Source: DASVHS01 sp036390755
GTDB lineage: Bacteria > Acidobacteriota > Thermoanaerobaculia > Gp7-AA8
Length of the DNA stretch: 15,912 nt
Assembly (NCBI GenBank): GCA_036390755.1
Contig: DASWBH010000005.1
Location: forward strand, 1 to 15,912
Reading direction: 5' to 3'
Shown here piece by piece: positions 7,632-15,859 of this stretch (its first letter is position 1; each line of letters begins with the position of its first letter). Made by a program: the position numbers and the translations under genes. The notes beneath the pieces were generated by a model, which did no database searches, was not told where the DNA came from, and saw only the letters and a program-made list of their open reading frames with translations.

Positions 7632-10600
7632 ATGCGAGTTTTCGCCCGGATTCTCGTCCCCATCTGTTTCTTTGTAGCCGCGTTCGCAGTTCAGGCCCAG
7701 ATCGCGGGGCCGAATGTGAATATGGTGTCCGGTACGGGATGGCCCGGCGGCGATCCTTTCCTTCAGCGGCAGAACGAACCATCCGTCGCGGCGTCGACAC
7801 GCAACCCGATGCACTTGCTGGCCGGCTCGAACGACTACCGAACGGTCGATCTGCCCGGACTTCCCGACGCCGAAGAGACCGGCGACGCCTGGGTCGGACT
7901 CTTCAAGTCGCTCGACGGCGGCCTGACGTGGTTCAGCACGCTCGTTCCCGGCTATCCGCAGGATCAGTCGGCCGAGGGAGCCGCGGCTCCGGTCAAAGGG
8001 TTCCAGGCGGCGGCCGATCCGATGGTGCGCCCGGGAATCCAGGGGATGTTTTTCTACAGCGGCATCGCCCTGAATCGCGGGCCGAATCCGGCCAGCGCCC
8101 TGTTCGTGGCGCGCTTCAACGATTTCAACAACCGCGAAGGCGCCGATTCCATCCGCTATCTCGGCATGTCGCTCGTCGACCGCGGAACGGGCGGCGGGTT
8201 CGTCGACAAGCCCAGCCTTGCCGTGGATCTGCCGCGCTCGTTCTCCTCGACCTGCACGGCGGGAACGCAGACGCTGCTGACCGGGAACATCTACGTCGCC
8301 TACAGCATCATCCAGGGGACCGGATCGAGCACGACGTCGAAAGTGATGTTCTCGCGTTCGACGAACTGCGCGTCGAGCTGGAGCACGCCGTTCTCGATCA
8401 GTGGCACGAACATCGTCAATCAGGGCTCGGCGATCGCGGTCGACACGATCTCCGGCAATGTCTATGTCGCCTGGCGCCGGTTCAATCGCCTGACCCAGAC
8501 CGACGCGATCCTGGTAGCGAAGTCGACCGACCGCGGCCAGACGTTCAAAGCGCCGGTGGTGGTCCGTTCGTTCGCGCCGTTCGAGCAGGGCACCACCAAC
8601 GTCTCATTCCGTACCTCGGCGTATCCGACGATCGTCACCGATGCGAGCGGCCGTATCTACGTCGCCTGGTCGGAACGGACCGGGCCGAATGGCGACGGGC
8701 GGATCATGCTCACGACCTCGACCGACGCGACGAACTGGAGCACGCCGGTGTACGCGGCGCCGTCGACCTTCCGCGGTCATCAGCTGATGCCCGCGCTGTC
8801 GTTCTCGTCGAGCAAACTGATGCTCGTCTACTACGACCTGCGCGAGGACACGACGGTCGGCATGTACACGCCGATCCCATTTTCGGGCGGTGCGTTCGTC
8901 GAGACCCGTCTGCCCGCCGGCGATCTCAACACGACGCCGGCACGGCCGGACAAGGTTTTCACGAACTTCCTGATGGATGCAGCCCCGCTGCTGACCGAGC
9001 ACCTTCTGCGCCGTCACACGCTCGACCTGCGCGCTTCACAGGCGTCGCCCGCCGCGCTGCCGGCGTTCGACCCGTCGCAACGCGTGTCGCGGTACCGGTT
9101 CGGTACCACCGACGCGGCGCCGTCGACGGTCCTGCAGCTGGCTTACAACCCGCCGAACTTCCCGATGTTCAAGACCGGCACGGTGCCGTTCTTCGGCGAC
9201 TACATCGACATCGGCCCGCAGTTCCCGTTCATCGGATCGCTCCTGAACAATCTGCCCTTTCCCGCGCCGGTCTTTCACGCCGTTTGGACCGATAACCGTG
9301 ACGTCCGCCCGCCCGCCGACGGCCACTGGGAGAACTACACGCCGGTGGCGGTCAATGCGAACACGCCGAGCAAGTTCAACCCGCTGGTGAATGCGCCGCC
9401 GTGCGTGGCCGGCCAGACGGGCATGCGCAACCAGAACATCTACACCGCGCGTATCAGCGCGGGTCTGGTCTTCGGATCGCCGGGAAACGCGAAGCAGACC
9501 GGCACGATCCAGCGCGCCTTCGTCGTAAACGTGCAGAACACGAGGACCGTCGCGCAGAGTTACCGGCTTCAGATCGTCAACCAGCCGATCGGCGGGAAAG
9601 CCACGTTCGTCCAGTTTCCGCTGAACGCCCCTGCGGTGACGACGCTCGACGTGACGGTGAATCCGAAGTCGACGACCTCGCGTCCCGTCTTCGTCAGCTC
9701 GACCATCGCCCACAATCCTATCGGCGTGTTGGTCACGGAGATCATTGCAGTCGGCGGCGGTGCGTCGCCGGGCGGCCTGACCAGCGCGACCGTGCTCAAT
9801 CCCGACATCGCCAATCCCGATATCGCCAACCCCGATATCGCCAACCCCGACATCGCCAACCCCGATATCGCGAACCCCGACATCGCCAATCCCGACATCG
9901 CCAACCCCGATATCGCCAACGGCTCGGTCAGCGATACGACCTGGGACGCAAGCAACACGGGCAACACGACGGCGTCGTACAGCGTGAAGCTTCTGCAGAC
10001 CGGAACGATCCCGAGCACGTACAAGCTGCAGCTTCTGCTGCACTCGACATATCAGACGCCGGTCGCGTCGGGCTGCCTGCTGAAGACTGAACGCCACGAG
10101 AACCTGATCGCGAACTTCCCGCACCCGACGATCTCGACGCTGGCCTCGATCACGAATCCCGACCTCACGAACCCCGTTGTGCCTACGCTCTACATCGCGC
10201 CGCACGACACGGCGAAGATCACTGTCCGCGTCGTCGATCCGTTCCACAAAGGGTTGACCATCGACGCGTCGAAGTTCCTCACGCCCGTCGTCATCGCCCA
10301 CGCCGTCAACACGGCGGACCTCAACAGCCCGAATCCACAGCCGCGAATCGCGCTGATCATCACGACCGGCGCACTGCCCGACGGCGCGAGCGGCACGCCG
10401 TTCGCCGCGACGATGGCGGCCATCGGCGGCGTACCGCCGTACACGTGGAGTCTCGTCGCCGTCGACGGCCCGTTCACAGGCTTCCCTCCCGGCATGACCC
10501 TTCACGCAAACGGAACGATCGACGGCACGCCGTCGGCGCCTGGCACGTACACGTTCACGATCCGCGTCACCGATTTCGCCGGGCATGCCGCGACGCGCCA

Positions 10601-11603
10601 GTACACGATCAATGTGAGCGGCACCGCCACGATCGAGTTCGTGGTTCAGCCGCCGCCCGCGGTTTCATTCGGCACACCGTTCGATGTTGCCGTGCGCCTG
10701 CGCGACGCGAGCGGCGCCGTGCTGCCCGGCGTGGACATCGCGCTCACGACCGGCAAGAACCCGCAAAATGCGCCGACCTTCGAGCAGCCGCTCATCGCCA
10801 CGACCGATGCCCTCGGCATCGCGACGTTCCACGGCATTTCACATCCGGCGACGGGCTCGGGCTTCACGCTGCTTGCGACCGCGACGGCGCTCAACGTCTC
10901 CGGCGAATCAAATATCTACGACGTCACGGCGGCAATTCCCGGAACCGTCGCGGCCGGGTTCGGACAGCTCGTCGTGATCCCCGGGGGAGAGAGTCTGCCC
11001 GATCCGTCAACCTGGGCGAATCGTCAGTTCAAGGTTCAGTTCATCCAGGGCAACACTGTCGCTCGCGGCTTCGCGTTCCCCTCTCCGTCGAGCATCTCGC
11101 TCCTGTTCGCGCGCCTGCCGTTCAACGGCGACGGCGTCGACAACGCCACGCTCGCACCCGGCCACGCGTTCGCTCACGTCACATGGGACACGGGCTCGAT
11201 CCCCGACACATCGATCGGAGTGTCGACGACTCCGGGCGCGCCGGTCATCCGATTCCTGCTCGCCCTCAATGCCGCTCCCGGCCCGAACGATCCGTGCGGC
11301 AGTGGCGTGGCAGCTCCGGCGACGCCGATCACGACGATCAATCCCGGACAGGGCATCGGCATCTCCGCGTTCGGAACCGATACGACGGGCGCGGTCGCCA
11401 TCTTCCATCAGGGGGAGTCGACGTTCGAAGTGCCGGCGCTATGCGGCATGGATCGCTCGGATATCGGAGAAGTGGCACCAGTCGCCGTTCCGTCGGCGCT
11501 GTTCGCAGGTTCCGCCTCGATCTCGATCCGGACGAGCGTCAACGGAATACCGAGTCCGCCGAGCGCTCCGGTGTTCGTAACGGTGGTGATCCCGATCCCC
11601 TGA
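7632..11603 (+). CDS. Large secreted propeller/Ig-like protein with NPDIA pentapeptide array
   Basis: 1323 residues from ATG 7632 (AGGGAG eight bases upstream). The signal peptide is MRVFARILVPICFFVAAFAVQA. Residues about 30-600 contain BNR/Asp-box-like motifs of sialidase-type beta-propellers: SLDGGLTWF near 93, STDRGQTF near 298 and STDATNWST near 363. Residues about 617-720 form an Ig-like module. Residues 723-762 are eight tandem NPDIA units. A second Ig-like module follows (about 765-900), including the degenerate echo NPDLTNPVV. Residues about 915-996 match a putative-Ig (He_PIG) domain with GVPPYTWSL and GTIDGTPSAPGTYTFTIRV. Residues about 998-1098 resemble a bacterial Big-type Ig domain. 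The last 220 residues are not recognised. There is no LPXTG motif, membrane anchor or type IX signal that I can identify. It is probably a surface or secreted binding protein; enzymatic activity is unsupported because sialidase catalytic residues were not found. Confidence 0.9.
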   Translation: MRVFARILVPICFFVAAFAVQAQIAGPNVNMVSGTGWPGGDPFLQRQNEPSVAASTRNPMHLLAGSNDYRTVDLPGLPDAEETGDAWVGLFKSLDGGLTWFSTLVPGYPQDQSAEGAAAPVKGFQAAADPMVRPGIQGMFFYSGIALNRGPNPASALFVARFNDFNNREGADSIRYLGMSLVDRGTGGGFVDKPSLAVDLPRSFSSTCTAGTQTLLTGNIYVAYSIIQGTGSSTTSKVMFSRSTNCASSWSTPFSISGTNIVNQGSAIAVDTISGNVYVAWRRFNRLTQTDAILVAKSTDRGQTFKAPVVVRSFAPFEQGTTNVSFRTSAYPTIVTDASGRIYVAWSERTGPNGDGRIMLTTSTDATNWSTPVYAAPSTFRGHQLMPALSFSSSKLMLVYYDLREDTTVGMYTPIPFSGGAFVETRLPAGDLNTTPARPDKVFTNFLMDAAPLLTEHLLRRHTLDLRASQASPAALPAFDPSQRVSRYRFGTTDAAPSTVLQLAYNPPNFPMFKTGTVPFFGDYIDIGPQFPFIGSLLNNLPFPAPVFHAVWTDNRDVRPPADGHWENYTPVAVNANTPSKFNPLVNAPPCVAGQTGMRNQNIYTARISAGLVFGSPGNAKQTGTIQRAFVVNVQNTRTVAQSYRLQIVNQPIGGKATFVQFPLNAPAVTTLDVTVNPKSTTSRPVFVSSTIAHNPIGVLVTEIIAVGGGASPGGLTSATVLNPDIANPDIANPDIANPDIANPDIANPDIANPDIANPDIANGSVSDTTWDASNTGNTTASYSVKLLQTGTIPSTYKLQLLLHSTYQTPVASGCLLKTERHENLIANFPHPTISTLASITNPDLTNPVVPTLYIAPHDTAKITVRVVDPFHKGLTIDASKFLTPVVIAHAVNTADLNSPNPQPRIALIITTGALPDGASGTPFAATMAAIGGVPPYTWSLVAVDGPFTGFPPGMTLHANGTIDGTPSAPGTYTFTIRVTDFAGHAATRQYTINVSGTATIEFVVQPPPAVSFGTPFDVAVRLRDASGAVLPGVDIALTTGKNPQNAPTFEQPLIATTDALGIATFHGISHPATGSGFTLLATATALNVSGESNIYDVTAAIPGTVAAGFGQLVVIPGGESLPDPSTWANRQFKVQFIQGNTVARGFAFPSPSSISLLFARLPFNGDGVDNATLAPGHAFAHVTWDTGSIPDTSIGVSTTPGAPVIRFLLALNAAPGPNDPCGSGVAAPATPITTINPGQGIGISAFGTDTTGAVAIFHQGESTFEVPALCGMDRSDIGEVAPVAVPSALFAGSASISIRTSVNGIPSPPSAPVFVTVVIPIP
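9798..9917 (+). repeat. Eight 15-bp tandem repeats encoding (NPDIA)8
   Basis: Eight direct units start at 9798, 9813, 9828, 9843, 9858, 9873, 9888 and 9903, and each reads Asn-Pro-Asp-Ile-Ala. A ninth Asn codon follows before GSVSD. The units differ only at three third-codon positions: AAT/AAC, GAC/GAT and GCC/GCG. All differences are silent. A 15-bp unit keeps frame whatever the copy number. The array joins two Ig-like modules of the secreted protein. Confidence 0.97.
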
Positions 11604-11616
11604 CCCGCGCGTGCGC

Positions 11617-14568
11617 TCAGCGCTTCATCGCGGCGAGACGCCTCCGGGCGTCCGCCGCGAGCGGATCGCTCTCTGCTTTCGACCGGAGCGAAAGGTACGT
11701 CTGATACGACTCCGCTGCGCTGGCGTTGCCCAATCCTTCCTGCGCGCGGCCGAGGTAGTAGTAGACCGGCGCGAAATAGTGATAGCTGGGAATGTCGTCG
11801 AGGAACACGGCCGTGGCCTCTCCCCGCCGTTTGAGGCAGCGATCGAATTCCGATGATGCCTCCGTGTACGCGCCGAGGTCGAGGTAGGCGCGGCCGAGAT
11901 CGAAGCGTCCGAGCCAGGAATCGCCGAGCTTCTGCGATTCGCCGAAACGGGTGAGCGCGCCGCGCGCGTTTCCGCGTTCGAGCTCGATCTCACCCTCGAT
12001 CAGTTTCGCGTAAAGCTGTGGATCGGATTCGAGCTTCGAGGCCAGCGTCGCAGCGAGCGCCGAGGCTTTGTCCGCGTCGCCCGCGGCGATGAACGCGCGG
12101 GCGGCCGGAAAGATCGCGCTCTCCTCGTTGCCGATCGAGACAGCCGATCCGGAGGCAGACAGCGCCTCCGCCTTCCGGCCGCCGGCCATCTCAGCCTCGG
12201 CGAGTGTCGCCAGCTTGTAGGCCGCGGCATCGTTGTTCTTGTTCTTGCGGTCCTCATCGATACCGGCGCGCAGCAGGGAAGCCGCATCGCCGTCGCGCCC
12301 TTCGACGAGAGCCACGTCGGCCAGACCGTTCGCCGCGAAGGAGCTCCCGCGCGCGCTCACTTTCTGCAGTTTCTGATAGGTTGCGGTCGCAGCAGCCAAC
12401 TGATTCTGCGCGAGCTGCGAGAGCGCCAGGGCCACGTATCCCTTCACGTAATTCGGATTGAGCTGCAGCACCGTGCTGGCCTGCTCCGCGGCGGTCTTGA
12501 AGTCGCCCGCGTACATCGCATACAGCGCGAGGTTGTTTCGATAGAGGACGTTCTTCGGATAGATCGCCACCGGTTTGCGTCCCTCTTCCATCGCCCGAGC
12601 CATGTCGCGCGTGTAGAAGTAGGCGAGCGCGAGATTGTTGATACCGGCCGTGTCGGCGGGATACTGCCGGACCAGCGCGCTGAACTCGTCGATTGCGCTC
12701 GGCGTGTTGCGCACCAGCAGGAAATAACCTCCGCGAGTGCGGAACTTCTCGCGGTCGGTCATGCGGTCGATGCGGGCCATGGCCAGCTTGTAGTCCGCCT
12801 CGGCCTGCTGGCGCTGGCCGAGGTTCGCCACCATGGCGGCGCGTCCGGCGTAGGCGCGGCCGAGATTGGGATCGAGGCGGATGGCGTCGGTGTACTTCTC
12901 GATCGCGTCTTCGTACTTGCCGGCCCATTGCAGCGTCTGCGCCTGCGCGTACGCGTGGGCCGCTTCCACCGATCCGGCGCTGAACGTCTCGCCGGCGGCG
13001 AGGCGCACCGATTCAGGAGTGGTATCGCCGAGCGCACTGCGCATCTCGGCGGCGATGCGGCTCGCGGCGGTGAGGACATCGGCCTTGTCCGTCGCCACTA
13101 CTTCCTCCGATGCGATCGGCTTGCCGGTGATCCCGTCAGTGGCGCGGGCCGACACCTTGTAGTCGGAACCGGCGCGCTCGATCGCGCCCGAGATGACGAC
13201 ATTGATGCCTTCGCGAGCGGCCACCAGTCTGGCCAGCGGCTCCGCCAATCCGGTCGCGCCCTTCTGCAATTGCACCGCAACTTTGCGGGCCTGTCCGCGA
13301 TCGTAGGACGTGATGAACGAGGCCCCTTCGAGCGCTACCCCCATCAGCGGTTCGAGGGTGCCGTCGAAGACCGGTTCGCCTGTGCCGTTGCGGAAATCGG
13401 AGATGAGCACCGAGACCGGTTTCTGCGCGACGACCGGAGCGGCCGGGCCGCGGGCCCGCCACATGAGCACGCCGGCCACGGAGAACAGAAGAAGTCCGGC
13501 CGCCACCGCCGCGAGCGCGAAGGGGCGGGGTGACGGCTGCAGCGCGACCCTGGCACCAGCCCGGTCGAGATCGGCGATCACTTGTTCGAGCGTCTGGTAA
13601 CGCTCATCGGGATCGACCGCGAGGCAGCGGTTCAGGATCTTCGCCAGATACGCAGGTGTGTCGCGATTCAGCTCCTCGATCGGGCGCGGCGGCTGCTGCA
13701 CGCGCTTGATCATGATCTCGTACGCGGAGTTGCCCTTGAAGGGAACGTCGCCGGCCAGCATCTCGTAGAGGATCACTCCCAGCGAGTAGATGTCGGAGCG
13801 TTGATCGATTTCGGTTCCTTTCACCTGCTCGGGCGACATGTAGTGCGGCGTTCCCACCACGGCGCCACTGACGGTCAGGTTCGTCTGCGCCGCGGTTCTG
13901 GCGAGGCCGAAGTCGGTCAGAAAGACCTTGCCGCTGCGATCGATCATGATGTTCTGCGGCTTGAGGTCGCGGTGCACTACGCCGATGCCATGAGCCGCGG
14001 CCAGTCCCTGGCAGATCTGTCGAAAGATGCTGACGACTTTCTCGACGGGAAGACGCCGGCCGTGTCCGATCGCGCTGGCCAGGTCCTCGCCGTCGACGTA
14101 CTCCATCGTCAGGAATTTCACCTCGTCGCTTTCGCCGAGGTCGAAGACCCGGAGAACGTTGGGGTGAGTCACGCGGCTGGAGAGAAGGATCTCGCGGCGG
14201 AACCGCTCCAGGATCGCAGGGCTGTCGCCGAGCTCGGGGAGGATCAGCTTGAGGGCGACATCGCGGCCGAGGTCGTTGTCGTGGACGAGATACACCATCC
14301 CCATGCCGCCGTGCCCCAGGGTGCGGATGACGCGGTAGCGATTGCCGATGTCGATACCGGGCGCGAGCTCGCCGGATGCTCTCCTGCGGTCGCGAGTCCA
14401 GTCGGCGAAGCTCTTCGGCGGGGGGGTCGCGACTGCGGCGCCGGTTCGCTGGCGGTCGCCGTCGAGCCGGCGCTCGACCGTGCGATCAGACGCCAGAAGG
14501 TCGCTGTCGCATGACGCGCAGGCGGTGCTTCCCTCCGAATTCGCAGAACCGCATTGCGGACAGATCAT
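11617..14568 (-). CDS. Membrane Ser/Thr protein kinase with zinc ribbon, TolB-like and TPR domains
   Basis: 983 residues. The N-terminal zinc ribbon has Cys3, Cys6, Cys17 and Cys20. A complete Hanks-type kinase covers about 78-335: glycine loop LGHGGMGMVY (84-93), Lys107 in VALK, Glu126 in helix C, HRDLKPQN (199-206), DFG at 219-221, activation segment GTPHYMSPEQ (239-248), and DIYSLGVILYEML. One transmembrane helix lies at about 350-370. Beyond it is a TolB/FlgO-like alpha-beta segment (about 384-515, with VSVLISDFRNGTGE and INVVISGAIE), then TPR repeats from about 535 to 975 (for example WAGKYEDAIEKYTDAIRLDPN). The kinase would be cytoplasmic and the TPR part periplasmic, so the protein is a candidate receptor linking envelope status to phosphorylation. 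Ser/Thr kinases with TPR tails are frequent in Acidobacteriota. It is convergent with the large secreted gene (13 nt between stops) and divergent from the amidohydrolase (43 nt). Confidence 0.93.
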   Translation of the reverse strand: MICPQCGSANSEGSTACASCDSDLLASDRTVERRLDGDRQRTGAAVATPPPKSFADWTRDRRRASGELAPGIDIGNRYRVIRTLGHGGMGMVYLVHDNDLGRDVALKLILPELGDSPAILERFRREILLSSRVTHPNVLRVFDLGESDEVKFLTMEYVDGEDLASAIGHGRRLPVEKVVSIFRQICQGLAAAHGIGVVHRDLKPQNIMIDRSGKVFLTDFGLARTAAQTNLTVSGAVVGTPHYMSPEQVKGTEIDQRSDIYSLGVILYEMLAGDVPFKGNSAYEIMIKRVQQPPRPIEELNRDTPAYLAKILNRCLAVDPDERYQTLEQVIADLDRAGARVALQPSPRPFALAAVAAGLLLFSVAGVLMWRARGPAAPVVAQKPVSVLISDFRNGTGEPVFDGTLEPLMGVALEGASFITSYDRGQARKVAVQLQKGATGLAEPLARLVAAREGINVVISGAIERAGSDYKVSARATDGITGKPIASEEVVATDKADVLTAASRIAAEMRSALGDTTPESVRLAAGETFSAGSVEAAHAYAQAQTLQWAGKYEDAIEKYTDAIRLDPNLGRAYAGRAAMVANLGQRQQAEADYKLAMARIDRMTDREKFRTRGGYFLLVRNTPSAIDEFSALVRQYPADTAGINNLALAYFYTRDMARAMEEGRKPVAIYPKNVLYRNNLALYAMYAGDFKTAAEQASTVLQLNPNYVKGYVALALSQLAQNQLAAATATYQKLQKVSARGSSFAANGLADVALVEGRDGDAASLLRAGIDEDRKNKNNDAAAYKLATLAEAEMAGGRKAEALSASGSAVSIGNEESAIFPAARAFIAAGDADKASALAATLASKLESDPQLYAKLIEGEIELERGNARGALTRFGESQKLGDSWLGRFDLGRAYLDLGAYTEASSEFDRCLKRRGEATAVFLDDIPSYHYFAPVYYYLGRAQEGLGNASAAESYQTYLSLRSKAESDPLAADARRRLAAMKR

Positions 14569-14611
14569 GGCTGTAAGGAACTTCGGGCATTCTAGTCGCT
14601 ACACTTCGCCG

Positions 14612-15859
14612 ATGCGAAGAGCTCTCCCGGCAGCGCTCCTGCTGATCGCCGTGAACGCGAACACATCCGAGATCGTTATCCGCGCGGCGGGCGTGATCGA
14701 CGGACGCGGCGGACTGCTCCGCAACGCTGCGGTCGTCGTCGACGGCGACAAGATCGTCCGCGTCGACAAAACACCCGCGCACGTCGACTACGACCTCGGC
14801 GACCGCACGCTGATGCCCGGCTTCATCGACACGCACGTGCACATCGGCTGGCACTTTGACGCGAACGGCCGCTCGAGCGAGGGTGAGAACGAGACGGCCG
14901 ACGTGCTCGCATTATTCGCGGCTGAGAACGCGTACAAGACGCTGATGGGCGGCGTGACGACCGTGCAGTCGCTCGGCGCGCCGATCGACAAGACGCTGCG
15001 CGACGCAATCGCGCGCGGCACTCTGCCCGGGCCACGCATCCTCACGGCGATCGACCCGATCTTCGACAGCAAGCTCACGCCGGAACAGATTCGCGAGGCC
15101 GTGCGCAAAGCTGCAGCAGAAGGCGCCGACGTCATCAAGATCTTCGGGTCGCAGAGCATTCGCAATGGCGGCGGACCGACGATGTCGCAGGAGCAGATGG
15201 ACGCAGCGTGCGGCGAAGCGAAGCAACTCGGATTGCGCACCGCGGTCCACGCGCATGGGCCGGAGAGCGTGCGGCGCGCGGTGACGGCCGGCTGCACGTC
15301 CATCGAGCACGGCGCGCTCATCGACCAGCCGACGCTCGATCTGATGGCCGCGCACGGAACGTATTTCGACCCGAACATCGACCTCGTCTTCCGCAACTAC
15401 TTCGAGAACAAGTCGCACTTCCTCGGCATCGGCAACTACACCGAAGAAGGCTTCGCGGCGATGCACGACGCGGTGCCGAAAGCGCTGAACGTCTTCAAGA
15501 TGGGGCTGAAGACGAAAGGGCTGAAGATGATCTTCGGCACCGACGCGGTCGCCGGCTCGCACGGTCGCAATCTGCAGGAGCTCGAGTATCGCGTGCACAC
15601 GGGCGGTCAGGATCCGATGGCGGCGATCACCTCAGCGACATCGTTGTCAGCGGAATCGCTGCGGCTCGGCGATCGCGTCGGCGCAATTGCGCCCGGCCGC
15701 GACGCCGATCTCGTCGCGGTCGACGGAGATCCGTTACGTGACATCGGCGCGCTCGAGCACGTCGCGTTCGTGATGAAGAGCGGCCGCGTAGTGAAATCCC
15801 CCTTCGCCCCGGCGAAGCGGGGAGAAGGTGCCGCGAAGCGGCGGATGAGGGGCGTCTAG
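14612..15859 (+). CDS. Exported metal-dependent amidohydrolase (imidazolonepropionase/prolidase-like)
   Basis: 415 residues from ATG 14612; upstream in-frame ATGs would overlap the kinase antisense. A short hydrophobic N-terminus (MRRALPAALLLIAVNANTS) suggests export. All metal-site positions of the amidohydrolase superfamily are present: HVH (His75, His77), Lys176 in VIKIFGS (candidate carboxylated bridging lysine), His213 and His215 in AVHAH, His233 in IEHG, and Asp311 in FGTDA. The segment from VIKIF through the GGGPTMS loop is typical of the Xaa-Pro dipeptidase/imidazolonepropionase-like group that hydrolyses peptides or N-acyl amino acids; the substrate is not determined. The fold normally ends near FVMKSGRVVK (386-395). 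The remaining 20 residues are basic and encoded by a REP-like palindrome. No ribosome site is clear; TACACT at 14600 is a weak -10 candidate. Confidence 0.9.
   Translation: MRRALPAALLLIAVNANTSEIVIRAAGVIDGRGGLLRNAAVVVDGDKIVRVDKTPAHVDYDLGDRTLMPGFIDTHVHIGWHFDANGRSSEGENETADVLALFAAENAYKTLMGGVTTVQSLGAPIDKTLRDAIARGTLPGPRILTAIDPIFDSKLTPEQIREAVRKAAAEGADVIKIFGSQSIRNGGGPTMSQEQMDAACGEAKQLGLRTAVHAHGPESVRRAVTAGCTSIEHGALIDQPTLDLMAAHGTYFDPNIDLVFRNYFENKSHFLGIGNYTEEGFAAMHDAVPKALNVFKMGLKTKGLKMIFGTDAVAGSHGRNLQELEYRVHTGGQDPMAAITSATSLSAESLRLGDRVGAIAPGRDADLVAVDGDPLRDIGALEHVAFVMKSGRVVKSPFAPAKRGEGAAKRRMRGV
15797..15852. repeat. REP-like palindromic repeat forming the 3' end of the amidohydrolase gene
   Basis: The stretch contains nested dyads. 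CCTTCGCCCC (15801-15810) pairs with GGGGAGAAGG (15819-15828) with one mismatch. CTTCGCC (15802-15808) and GGCGAAG (15811-15817) are an alternative perfect pair. GCCGC-GAA-GCGGC (15830-15842) is a second small hairpin. On the minus strand it reads CCCCTCATCCGCCGCTTC and on into CCTTCTCCCC, a pattern I know from dispersed repeats in many GC-rich genomes. No second copy is in this window. Confidence 0.6.

Noticed and set aside
7511..9295. 594-codon plus-strand frame overlapping the large secreted gene
   Set aside because: It is Arg-rich in an alternative frame, has no domain, and covers a frame that clearly encodes a signal peptide and propeller motifs.
7632..9440. Active sialidase
   Set aside because: Asp-box-like motifs are present, but the Arg triad and RIP motif expected of sialidases were not identified; many non-enzymatic propellers carry such motifs.
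9798..9917. Classical pentapeptide-repeat (A(D/N)Lxx) beta-helix
   Set aside because: No rotation of NPDIA places Leu or Phe at the central position with Ala two residues before it; Pro is in every unit.
9798..9917. CRISPR array
   Set aside because: The units are 15 bp, directly adjacent without spacers, and in frame within a coding sequence.
9036..10586. Long minus-strand open frame (516 codons) opposite the large secreted gene
   Set aside because: Its product is Arg/Asp/Val-rich with no fold-like pattern, and its GVGDIGVGD stretch is simply the antisense of the NPDIA array. High GC keeps antisense frames open.
11604..11616. Shared intrinsic terminator between the convergent large secreted gene and the kinase
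   Set aside because: Only 13 bases separate the stops, and no hairpin with a T-tract is visible.
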